Assembly (NCBI GenBank): GCA_007922225.1
Contig: ML680005.1
Span: 1,283,867-1,347,866, forward strand
Direction: 5' to 3'
Origin: Emydura subglobosa
Lineage: Eukaryota > Chordata > Testudines > Chelidae
DNA length: 64,000 bases
Under the pieces are notes generated by a model. That model was given only the letters and a program-made list of their open reading frames with translations. It did no database searches and was not told the origin of the DNA. The stretch's first letter is position 1. Each line of letters starts with the position of its first letter. Shown in pieces: positions 45,601-57,600 of the stretch. Position numbers and translations under genes: made by a program.

Positions 45601-48600
45601 CCAGGGACACTGCGGGAGGAGAGAGCTTCTGCCCCACAGCACCAGCCCCCCGAGTGAGCTCTGCGCTGCCAGCGCCGCCCCCCAGCGCCCGCCTCCCACC
45701 CAGGCCTCTCTCCAGGCTCAGCTGGGTCGTCTCCCTGCCAGGGGGCAGGGCCCAGGGCGCCACGCACGGTGCGGAGCTGCCTGCGGGCCGGGAGTAGGGT
45801 GGGGGGGCTGGCGTGGGCGCGGGTGGGGGGCTCTTACCATTGCAATCCTGCTGGGAGCAGTTGAAGGTGCCTCTGTGACAGACACTGCAAAGAGAGCGAG
45901 ATGAGAACCAGCCCTGCCCACCCCCGGGCCCCTGGCCCTGCACGCCCAGCACTCAGCTCAGCCTGGCCGGCCCCCACCCCCGCCCCACGGAACTGCTGGG
46001 GAAACTGAGGCACCGAGAGGAACAGGCCTGCCAGTCGTCTGCCAGTGGCAGAGCTGGGAGAGAACCCAGCCCCACCCCAAGCTCTAGACACGGCTCGGTC
46101 CCTGCTTGGGGGTGTCCTGCCATGGGGCAGAGCGCTGTGTGCCTGGAGCCAGTGCCCGGGGGTCGGCCCCACCGGCTGGCCCCTCCCCTGGCGAGGGGGG
46201 AGTTCTGGTCCCGCCAGATCCAGAGCCACCAAGGCTCCTGGACACCCCCGCCCCGCCCAGGATCCCACAGTGCCCGTTCTGTGCCTACAGCCGGCCCCCC
46301 GGCTCTGTGCTGCCGCCCTGGGGCAGAGTGGGGGGAGAACGGGGCACGAGGCAGCGCGGCAGGCCCCCGGCCGGGCACTGACCAGCTGTTGCACTGGTGG
46401 TGGATGGTGGTGCCGGGCGGGTGCTCCCTCGCCCGCTCCTCCTGCGACAGGTTGGATGCCCAGGGCACGTCGGGCGCGGGGACCAGCGAGCAGCGGCAGC
46501 GCTCCGGGGGCACGCACCCCCCGTCCTGCAGCACCTGCAGCACACACAGCCGCTGCCAGCTGCCCCCGCGACCAGCCGCGGAACCCCCCACCTGCCCCCA
46601 CCCCGAGACCAAGCTGGGGAACCCCCCCCACCTGTCCCCCCGAGACCGAGCCGGGGAATCCCCCCACCTCCCCCGAGCAGGGGAACCCACCCCCCTGCCC
46701 CCCCGAGACTGAGCCGGGGAACCCCCCCACCTCCCCTCCCGGAGACCGAGCAGGGGAGCCCACTTGCCTGCCCCCCCCGAGGCCCAGGAGGGGCACCCCC
46801 CCCCCCCCCCGAGACCGAGCAGGGGAACCCACCTGCCTGCCCCCCCTGCTACCGGGCCACCCCCCCGCCTGCTCCCCCTGAGACCGGGCCAGGGGATCCG
46901 GGGACCCCCCCCCTCCTCGCACAAGGGCAGGAGAGGAGTGGCCGGCGACGGGGCCGGGGACCCGCGGGGCAGGCAGGGCTGCCGGCTCAGACCAGGCGGC
47001 AGAGGCGCCCCCGAGGGGGCGGGCAGCGGGGCAGAGACCCACCTGGCCGGGCGGGCAGGCGCAGCCGGACTGGCACTCCTCCTCCTGCAGACACTCGGTG
47101 CCCGGGCGCAGGTCGGCGCAGGCCTGGGGGCAGGCGTTGGCGCAGTCGCTGTGCACCTGGGTCCCCGGGCACTCTGCACAGAGCCAGGAGAGGGGCAGGT
47201 CACGGGGGGGGGGAGCCGGGAGCCCCCCCCAGGACACTGCCTGCTGGGGACCCGGGGGCGCCTGCAGCCCGAGAGTCTCCCCTCTCCCTGGCAAGCCGCG
47301 CCCAGGAGCCGGGGAGCTCGCACGCGTGGGGGCCACGTCCCTCCATTGCTGCGCTGTCTGGGGGCAGCCCCCCTGCTGAGCCCTGCCCCTGCAATAGCTG
47401 GGGTCCCTGCCAGGCCCCCCCGGGGCTCTCTGCCCCCCTGCAGGCTGCAGTCCCCGGGGCGCCGCTGTCTCCTCTGGCCCTGGGCGTCGCACTGGGGCCG
47501 TGCCCGGCCCGCCCGTGCCCCCCGCCCTGCCCGTACCTGGGGTGCAGTTGTGGGTGTTGCAGGCGCGGTGCAGGACCAGTGGGGCGGGGCAGGGGTCGGG
47601 CTCCCCCTCCCCGGGGGCCAGCAGGCTCCGGCGCCGCTCCGACACGCCCCCCCCGCAGCTGGCGCTGCAGGGGCTCCAGGCGGCCCACGGGCTCAGCTGG
47701 CAGCCGGCTGCAAGGACACAAGGGGTCAGGCTGGGGGCAGGGGCTCACACCCAGCGCGGCCCCCTCCGGGAGGGGCCAACCTCCCACCCGCCCCAGCCAG
47801 CCCCCCCCATGCTCTGCAGGGAGAGGAGGCCTCCGGGAAGGCACCGACCGGGGTGGGGCGAGATGGGGGTCCCAGGCTGCGCCGGGGGGCTGCTCACGCT
47901 GTGGTGCTACAATGGGGGCAGCAGCTGCAGGAGTGGGCAGGGCCATGGGGGCACAGATGGCCATGGGGCTGACTCACCTGGGCAGGGCCATGGGGCTGGC
48001 ACTCTGGCAGGCAGGGCCGTGGAGCTGGCACTCACCCGGAAAGGGCCGTGGGGCTGGCACTCAGAGGGCAGAGCCTTGGGGCTGGCACTCACCCGGGCAG
48101 GGCTGTGGGGCTGGCACTCAGGGGGCAGGGCCGTGGGGCTGGCACTCACCCAGAAAGGGCCGTGGGGCTGGCACTCAGGGGGCAGGGCCATGGGGCTGGC
48201 ACTCACCCGGGCAGGGCTGCCGGTTGCACTCCGCGATCTCCTCCATGGCCTCGGCCGCGCAGGGGGCCCCGCTGGCGCTCTCCTGGCAGGGGCGGTGCCG
48301 GAGCGCGCTGCCCCCGCCGCAGCTGACGGAGCAGGGGCTCCACTCGGACCAGGGCCCGTAGGCCGGGCACTCCGGAGCCGGGCAGGCGAAGGTGCCGTTC
48401 CTGCAAGTGCTGCAGGGAGAGCCGCGGCTCAGGGGGGGTCACAGATCCCCCCCCCCGCACACACAATCTGCCCCCGCCCCATGGCCCGGCAGAGAACAGC
48501 TGCGTCCCAGCGGCAGGCCGGTGAGGGGCTCCACCCCACGGCTCCCTGCTTGGGCATGGCCAGCTGGGCCCCCAGCGTGCAGCGCCTGCGCGCCGGACCC

Positions 48601-51600
48601 TGCGCGTCCTGCCATTCCTGTGCCCCTGCCCCCCGCGTGGGCCGGCCCCTGGGCCAGCTGCGCACTCCTGCTTTGCTTGCCAGGGTCGCTGCCCGAACAG
48701 CGACTCAGCCGGGTCCCGGGGCCACCCCTGAGGACGTCTCCGGGTGACCCCCTGCCAGCGGGGCAGCACGACCCATCGCCTCCCCCCAGCTCAGCCCGCA
48801 CCACCCCACAGCGTTTGCAACGAGCCCCTCTTCTCCAGGCTCCCACGGGCCCCACAGCCAGCACTTAACCGGTGTCCCCCGGCTTGGCCCTGCTGCACTT
48901 CCCTTATCCACAACACCCGTCCTTTTCCCACCGCTGGAAATACGGCCAGCCTGGCACGGCCCGGCTCTGGGGACGCATCCTGCCCTGCACAGCTTCTCCC
49001 GGAGTCGCGCACACTGAGCTGGGACGGCCGGGTCCCTTTGCTCCCCTTTCGGAAATGCAGGCTGCTCCCTCCCGTTACACGGGGCCCCCAGACCGGCGGG
49101 TCTAGCGCGGCTCCGGCCAGCTCCCTCGGGGCTCGGGGGAAGGATCCGGCCCCGGCTGGACGCTGGTTTCGGTTCCCGTCTCCTCCCGCCGGCTCCTCAC
49201 CAGTTGTGACACTCCACCTCGGCCGCCTGCCCGGGCCACAGCTCCAGGCTGCTGTTGGCTGTGGGGAGCCCGCAGCGGCAGGCGGGGACTGGCACACACC
49301 CGCCGTCCTGCAGGAGCTGCCCCTCGGGGCACCGGCACCCTGGGGGCGGAGGGGGAGGTGAGGGGCTGGGACCAGGCACCCGGAGTTTGGGGAGGGGTGG
49401 GGGCTGGACAGGTGCTGTGGACGGCTCTGCGGAGGGTAGAGTGGGCATGGGGGGGTGAGCGGGAGCCGTGGGGCTGAGTGGAGATGGGGACGAGGGGCTG
49501 AGTGAGCACCGTGGGTACAGATGGGGAGGGGCGCCATGGGGCTGAGTGAGCACCGTGGGTACAGATGGGGAGGGGTGTGGGGCTGAGTGAGCGCCGTGGG
49601 GCTGGGCAGAGATGGGGAGGGGGACGAGGGGCTGAGTGAGCGCCGTGGGGCAGGGTACAGCCGTGGGGCAGGGTACAGCCGGGGGGAGCCGAGCGGGGGG
49701 CGGGTACCTGGCTTGCACTCCCGCTGCAGACACTGCACGTGCTCCCACAGGTCGGCGCAGGTCCGGGGGCAGCGGTTGGCGCAGTCGGGGTCCTGCTCCT
49801 TGCCCCGATCCTCGCACAGCTCCCCTGGGGGCACAGACCGGGGCGTCGGGGGGTGTCGGGGGCAGGTGGGGGCCCCCATTGCTGCCCTGGAGCCAGCCCC
49901 ACTCGCAGCACCTCCAGCCGGCGACGGGGCAAGGCCGGGAGGCGCAGAGCTGGGCTCCGTCGGGCGCCGGGCAGGCAGGTTCCCAGCTGACCCCTGGCTG
50001 GAGTCCGGGGCGCACTGCCCCGCCCGCCGTCCCCCCTCCCCGAGGGCACAGCTGGGCGCCCCAGGGGCAGCAGCAACCCTAGACTGGGGGCTCCCGTCCG
50101 CCTCCCCCCCATCACATCCCCGGCTCCCGACAGCCCAGTGGAAGCGCCCCGCCCACCACGGGGCGACCACAGACTGGGACCCGAGAACCAGCGTGACACC
50201 TGGCAGAGCCTGTGCCGGAGACGGGCGTGGGTGAGTATCTGGGACTGCACCGGGGACGGGCGTGGGCGGGCGGTGGAGGCTGCACCGGGGACGGGCGTGG
50301 GCGGGCGGCAGGCCCCGGCGGGTTACCTGGGCAGGCGGCCGTGTTGCAGCTCTCCGACTGGACCCGGGCTCCCCGGCACCGGCTGGGCCCCGCCGGGTGC
50401 TGACCCTGGCGCCAGCGCAGACGGAAGCCGCCGCTGCAGGGCTCCCGGCACGGCCCCCAGGGGCTCCACGCGCCCCACAGGCAGAGATCTGAGAGAGCAG
50501 GGCAGAGCTGCAGAGCTGGGCACCCTGCACCCCACCAGCCCCCTGAGCACCCCGTGTCCCGGGACCCCCCACCCGCCACGGAAATGCAGCCACTGCTGGG
50601 GCAGGACGGAAGCTGGCTGGGGGCAGGGGATCTAGGAGGCTGGGGGGGGACGACCCCCCACCAGGCGTTAAGCAGAGTCCCAGCTAAACACCCCCATCCG
50701 GAGGAAGGTGTATGGGGGCCAGCACTGAGCGGGGGGGAAGGGAGGGGCCCCCACCCCTCCCTGCAGGAGCCGGTTTCTCGGGGCGTCTCCCGCCCGCCCA
50801 GCGCCCCGGGCCCGAGGTACCGTCACAGAGGTGGGGGTCCGGGCAGAGCCGCTCCTGCTGCAGCTCGGCGGAGCACAGCGCCGCCTCGCCGGCCCAGGGC
50901 AGGCCGGTCTGCGGGTCCAGGCACACCCTGTAGCGATACTGCACCGAGGCCAGGGGGGCCATGTTCGGCGGGGGGTGCCCGCCGCCCTGCCAGCTGCCCT
51001 GCTGCGCCAGGAGCACGGAGAGGGGGCCGGGGCCGAGAGCCGAGAGGGGCAGGCAGGAGGTGCAGGGCGTCCACGCCGACCAGGCGCTCAGGGGCAGCAG
51101 GCCTGGCGGGGCAAAAGCCAGAGGCAGGGCCCGTGAGCGCCGCGGACGACGCCACGGGATGGGCAACAGGGGCTGAGTCTCCTGCCCCTGCCCTCCGCCT
51201 GCCCAGCTCCCGCTGCCCTGCCGGGGCACCCACCGCCGGGGCGAGGCGGAGGGTGTGATGGAGTGGGCCTCCTTCATAATATTTTGGATGGGTAGTGTGC
51301 GTGCCTCAGTTTCCCCTCTGTGCTGCGTGGCCAGCAAGGGGAGGAGGGGGGTGTTTGCTGGTTGCAGAGACCCGGGCCCCATGCCCAGAGCAGCCAGGGG
51401 CCACCCCAATGGCCCAGGCATTTGGCACTAGCCACTTCACCCCCCCACAGGCCCAACGGCTGAGGAGGGACCAGGTGGGGCTGGCAAGAGGGGGGCTGGA
51501 AGGAAAGGTTGGGGGTCCGGGGTCAGAGAGAGCCGTGCTCTGGCAGCCAGGCCAGGGGCTGAGGCCACCTGGCCCTGGAAGGATTTGGCCGCGCTGCTTC

Positions 51601-54600
51601 CACCAGGGGCTGGCTGGGGGTGCAGGGGGGTATCGACAGGGGGCAGGAGTGAGTATTGGGGTGCAGGAGCCAGGCTGGCTGGGGGGTATGACGGGGGGGG
51701 GCAGGCTGGCTCCCCCACCCCAGAGATCTCGGGTGGGCCCCGTCCTGGTGCCCAGGCCCAGAGCTGAGCGGGGCCCCAAGCTCGGTCTGGCTCAGCCCCG
51801 TCTCTGGCCGGCAGCGCCCCCCCCTCCATCCCCTGCCCCCCGCGCCGGCCTGGCCCCGGGCAGCGACTCACCCTGGCAGCTCTGGCTGCTGCACTGCAGC
51901 GCCCCGTCCTGGCACACGCTGCAGAGACAAACCGGCCGGTCAGTGCCCGTCGCACCCGCAGCCCGGCCCCCGGCTCCACCCGCCCCGCCTGGCCACCCCC
52001 CCCGCCGCACCCCCAGCCCCTCTCAGTCCTGCCCCGCTGCCCGCCCCCTCCCCAGGGCGGCCCCCGGCCACGGGCCCCGCGAGCACTCACCACTCCTTGC
52101 AGCCGACCAGCTCCGTGTCTCCGGCCGCCAGGTAGACGGGGCCTTGGGCCGGGCGCAGGTGCAGGCAGCCGCACTGCGCGGGGGGCACGCAGGCTCCCCC
52201 CTGCTCCACCAGGCCCTGCCGGGGGCACAGGACCAGCCTCAGAGGCTCCACCCGGGCCCCACGGCCAGGGAGTGCCCGGCCCCACGGGCGTCCCTAACCC
52301 CACTCCCCTCGCGTGCCCCCAGTGCCCATCCCAGCCATCTCTCCCCGTCGGTGCCCAGTGCCCGTGTCCTGGGTACCCAGGCCCCGCAGGGCTGTGCGGA
52401 GCAGGGAGCTGCCCCTGTCGTGCCCCGGCAACCGGGGATCTGCCGAGCAGTGGCCCAGAAACCTGCCTGTGGCCTGCCCAACGCTGGCGCTGGCGGGGGC
52501 AGGGGCCCGCCACGGGGACCCGCCCTGCAAGTGCCAGGAACCCCAGCATGGCCCATCCCCGCCAGCCGCCCTCGCTCAGGAACGGCTACGCCTCCCCTGA
52601 CAGCCGCAACGTCGTCCTGCAGCAGCGAGTCGCCCTGGTTAACGGGGCCGGCCAGGCAAGGCGGACAGGGTGGGCGGGATCGCTCCCTCTGCCCCTCACT
52701 GGCCCTCCCCTGCTGAGCCCCCCATGCCCCGTCCCTGCCCACTCGGGGCCCCCTCACCTCTGGGCAGTAGCAGCCGGGCATGCAGGGGGGGATGTCTGTG
52801 CACAGCTCCTGGCGCCGCAGCGTGGAGCACAGGCCGGCGCAGGGGGAGCCGCACGCCCGGAACTCGAAGGGCGGCTCGCAGCTGGCTTCTGCAGGGCACA
52901 GGCAGGGTCACACCGGCACGGAGGGCGCCAGCTGGGGGCACCCGGGGCTGCCCGCCCGGCCTGGGGCATCACGGCCCGCCAGCGGGTGCCAGAAGGGGGG
53001 CTCTCAGGGCGGGGGGAGGGGGGCGGAGGGGACCCCGGCGTGAGGTGGGGGTGAACAAATGGCAGGATCCAAGCTGCAGGGGGGCAGCAGAATTCTCGCT
53101 GGTCTCCCCCACTCCGGGTCCCTGCCCCAGCACCCCCCTGGGTTCCCCCGGGGCCGCCCCAGGCTCTCACCCGTGCACTGGGAGGCGTCGCAGGTGCGGA
53201 ACTCGCCGTCCAGCCCCAGGCACGGCTCTCCGCGCGGGCCCGGGCCCAGCTGGTTCCGGTAGCGCTGCTGCACCAAGAAGCTGCAGGAGCAGGTGGTCCA
53301 CGGCGTCCAGGGGCTCCAGGAGCAATCGCCTGGGGGAGGGGAGAGGGGCCCAGCGTGGGGGCCCCGCCAAGCACCCAGCGGCCACGGGGGGCTGGCACTG
53401 AGCTGGGACCCACTCTGAGCCAGGCCCTCCCCGTGAGCTGAGCAGACTGAGGGCACTGCTCCAGGAGCCAGGAGAGCTGGGTCTGGTCCTGGCCCTGCAC
53501 TGACTCCGGGCAGGTCCCATCCCTCGGCCTGTGCCTCAGTTTCCCCCTCAGCCAGGAAGTGCTCCGGGGGCAGGGAGGGAGAGTCCTATGTGTGCCTCGG
53601 TTTCCCCATACAGTGCACGGGCTCCCCTTGGGGGGAAAAGGACCAGGTTTGCTCTCAGGGCAGGCGCAGAGACACAGCTGTGTATGGGGGAGACGCCGAG
53701 CTGGCTGAGCCGACCGACAGGCCCTTACAAAGGACGGGTCGAGGCCACCCCAGATCAGTGGGAAACCCGAGCTGAGAACGGCGGACGCGGGACGCGGACC
53801 CCCAGCGCCCAGAGGATTCGCCGCCCTTGTGCAGAGAAGCCGGTCCCGACCCCGCTGGAGACCCCGGGGCGGGAGGTGTGCTGGGCCGGGTGGGAGGCGC
53901 TGTGGGAAGAAGCGTGGGGCTCTCTCACCTGCCATCTGAGCCGGGTTGCAGTCGGCGAGGGCAGCGCCCGGCCAGGGGGTCCCTGCTCTGCCCTGCTCTG
54001 CCCCTCCCCTCGGGCCGGCTCCGGCTTCCCGGGCTGCGTCTAGGGAGCTGACACGCCCGACGGCTGTGCCCACGCCATGACTGCGGCTGCAGATCCCAGC
54101 GGGCGTGGTGGGACTCGCTGGGCAGAGCTCTCGGGGGGGCGAACCAGGGGGGCTGGAGTCCAGAGGCTCCCTCTCGGAGGCCGCGTGGCCTGTCCCGGAA
54201 GGGGAGAGGACCCCTGGGGGGCGACGCCCCCGAGCAGGCGAGACGGGGGCACCCTGCAGGCTGAGCTCCCCCTCCTTATGGCCACAGCCGCAGGAGAGCG
54301 GGACCTGCTGGCTCTGGCACGGCCCCGCCCGTCCCCCGCGGGGCGCCCCTACCTTCACAGGGCCGCAGGTAGCAGGGCTGCACCTCCTGGGGAGCGCTGT
54401 GGTTGCAGGGGGCGCCCGGGCCCTCGGGGCTCGGACAGACGCACGTCCCGGTCCGCGTGGCCAGGCCGGTGCCGCAGGAGCGCGAGCAGGGGCTCCAGCC
54501 GGACCAGTCGCAGCGCTCGGCCCCTGCGGGAGGGCGCAGAGCGTCAGCAGGGGCCCGGGCTCCGGGGCCCCCCTCCCCGGCCCGGGCAGGCGACCCTTAC

Positions 54601-57600
54601 CTGGGCAGGGCCGGGCAGCGCAGCCTTGGGCCTCGGCCTCGGGGCCGGCGCAGGCGGAGCCGTTGTTGCGGGGAGGCGGGTTGATGCAGGCCCTGGTGCG
54701 GACGTGGGTGCCGCGGCCGCAGGTGACGGGACAGTCGGACCAGGGCGACCAGGGCGTCCAGGCACCGTGCACTGGGGGAGACGGGCAGGGTTAGCGGGGG
54801 GGACCCGGGGCTGGAGGGGGCGGGAGGCGGGGGGCAGGGTGCTGGGGGTCCCGGCGGGGCACTCACCCGCACACGCGATGTCCTGGCAGTAGATGCCCTC
54901 CGGGGTGCAGGCGCTAGAGGGGAGGGGCAGACAGACGGGTCAGGCACTGGAGGGCCACGTTCTCCTGCCCAGCCCCACCACCCGCCCCGCGGGAATCGCC
55001 CCTCGGAGAGGCAAGGCAGGGTCAGCCTGGCTGTACCCGGGGGGCAGGGACTGGCGCACGGCCCTGCAGCCCGGCTCCCAGCCACTCCCTGCCCCCTGCC
55101 GCTCCTGCTACGGGCCCCCCGGCGCGGCTGCCCCCGTGGGCACTGACCATTGCTGGCACTCCCCCTGCAGCCAGGTGTCCCCCAGGCGTCTCTCCCAGCC
55201 CCGGTGCAGGCACAGCGGGAGGCAGGGCCCCCGGGGGCAGGGCCGCGTCTGCTGCTGCTCCTTCTGGCACTCCGGGGCCCACGAGCCGGACGTGGCCGTC
55301 CTGGCAAGGCAGTGAGAGGAGAGAGCGTGAGAACGGCCCCGGCGCGGGCACGGTGGCCCCACGGGGGCTGGGGCTCAGCGCCCGCCGCGCAGGGGTCCCC
55401 TCACCTGAACCGGGTCTGCAGGCCGTCGCCACAGGTGACGCTGCACTGGGACCAGCTGGCCCAGTGGCTCCAGTCGCACTGGCTGGGGGGGCAGGCGTGG
55501 CGGGTGCAGACCAGCCGCCCCTCCGCGCAGGTGCAGTTGTTGCAGCCGTCGTGGCGCAGGCTGCCGGGCGCCCAGCTGTGCCCCTGGGCGTCGGTGCAGT
55601 CACAGTGGCGCGGCGGGACGCAGGCGCCGTCCCGTTCCAGGGTCCCTGCGCAGCGGGGAGACGGTTACGCGGGAGACCCGGCCTGGGCGCCACCAGCACG
55701 GCTCCCGGGTGTCATAGCCCCCGTACTGCTCGCAGCACATGGAGAGCCGCCGTCACCCCTGCTTTCGGCACAGAGGATCCGAGCGCTAGGTCCCTTTGGG
55801 GGACGAGGCTCCCTAGCAAGGGGCCCCCCGCTGTGGGTGCCCTTGGGGACCCCGGTATCCTCGAGGGGACGGGCTCCCACCATCCCTGCTCAGCGGTGCC
55901 CGAGGAGCTGTCTAACGCCAAGGCAGCCCTGCCCCCCCGGAGCGCCTCATCGCCCCAGCCGGCCCCCCCACGGGTCACCCACCATCCGGGCAGCGGCAGC
56001 CGGGCTCGCAGGCATCCCCGTCCCGGCACAGGATGCCCTCCTGCAGGTCCCAGCAATGGCGCGGGCATCGGTTGGCGCAGTCCACCATGGCCATGGCAGG
56101 CGGGCACCCCTCCTCTGCGGGGCAACGGGCACTGGTGACGCGAGGGCCGGGGAGCGGACGCCTCCCGGCAGCTCCCCACAGGCAGCCCCTCACCCGGGCA
56201 GGGATGCGGAGAGCCGGGGGGGAAGGCGCGCAGGGTGAGATGGGCCGTGGGGCTGCCCCCGGCGGCAGGGGCGGGAAGGGGGATCCCAGGCTTGATGGAC
56301 CCCGGGTCTGAGCCCAGCACCCGCCCCCTCCCTGCCCGAGGCCTGGAGCTACGGCTGCAGAGCCAGCCCTGCCCCGCACTGGGGCTTGCATCGGGTGTGC
56401 ACCAGCCGGGCTGCGCTGCTGCCCGGGGCCCTGCCTGCCTGAGATCCCACTGCACCGTACTGGCCTGGCATGCCCCGGCAGCACCAAGCGTCCCCTGGGC
56501 ATGGCGGCTCTCACTCTGCCTATGCCGGCCCCCCCTACCCCACACCTCCCTCCCCGGCTCCATGCCCCGCCCCCTCCAAGCTCCTTACCGCAGGGCCGTG
56601 GGTTGCAGACGCGCCCTTGGTACTTCTCCCCCGGGCAGCGGGGCCCTCCGTTCTTGGGCGGGGGGCTGGTGCAGGTGCGCGTCCGCACGGAGCGCCCCCC
56701 CCCGCAGGTGCGGTCGCACCAGGACCACGGGCTCCACTTGGACCAGGCTCCGGCCCCTGGCCGCAGAGACGCCGACGGGCACGGGGGAAGAGGGGGTGGC
56801 AGAGAGGGGAGAACAACCATTAGCACCGGACGCGGCCCGTCCCCCGGCCGCGGGCATGGCCGATCCTCCCCGCCGCCCTCCATCGCCCCCCCTGGGCCGT
56901 CCAGCCGAGACCCTCCCCAGGCGGGGCAGCGAGGGGCTCCGTTCCCGTGAGCCGGGGCCTGGGGAGCCGGTGTGCCGCCTGCGCCCTGGGCCACGCAGCC
57001 GGTCCCGGGCAGCGACGCCAGCCTCCCCCCGTGCGCACGGCCCTACCTTTGCAGGCCTGCAGGTTGCAGAAGCGCCGCTCCACGTTGGCGGTCAGGATGC
57101 CCTGGCACCACAGGCCCCGCTCGCCGGGTGGGTGGTAGGCGCGCAGGCGCCGCTGTTGGCCCACGCCACAGCTGCGGGAACATTCGCTCCACGGCGCCCA
57201 CGGGGTCCAGGTGCAGTTCCTGCTGGCGCAGGCCTCGCCCAGGCACGGGGGCGCGTCTGCGGCAGGGAGAGGCGGTGAGTCGCTGCCCGCCGGGGCCTCA
57301 CTGCGCGGCAGGGGTAGGGCGAGCTGGGGGGGCGCAGGGCAGCCTGTTCTCTGCCCAGCTGCCCGGCCCCGGGGATCCCACGCTGTCCTGGCGCCGGCCC
57401 GCTAGCTGGGGCCACTGGTCGGCGTCCTGGCTCCTCAACCGTCACTCGTGGCCCTTCGCAGGACTCCCCTCGCCGTGCTGAGCAGGCGGGACACGGCCGG
57501 TGTCCCCACATCCAGCCAGGCTGGGGCACAGCGCCCCGGCCTGGCAGGGGCCTCCCCGCGGGGCGAGAGGGCTGCCTGGTCCCCTTGGCTCCCTGCCCCG

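Noticed and set aside
45834..47645. A 600-codon minus-strand frame spanning several SSPO exons and introns
   Set aside because: It crosses introns and minisatellites and matches SSPO only in short exon parts. The splice-phased exon model explains the conserved parts better.
47907..48206. An open frame through the 57-bp repeats as an extra repetitive protein segment
   Set aside because: It is not in the SSPO frame, which meets TGA within the first unit. The open frame follows from the repeat period being a multiple of three.
53171..54772. A possible SSPO exon ending DCNPAQMAG before a gtgaga donor at about 53930
   Set aside because: The exons at 54353 and 53171 join TSP1 to TSP1 in matching phase without it, and no acceptor with in-frame cysteine-rich content was found.
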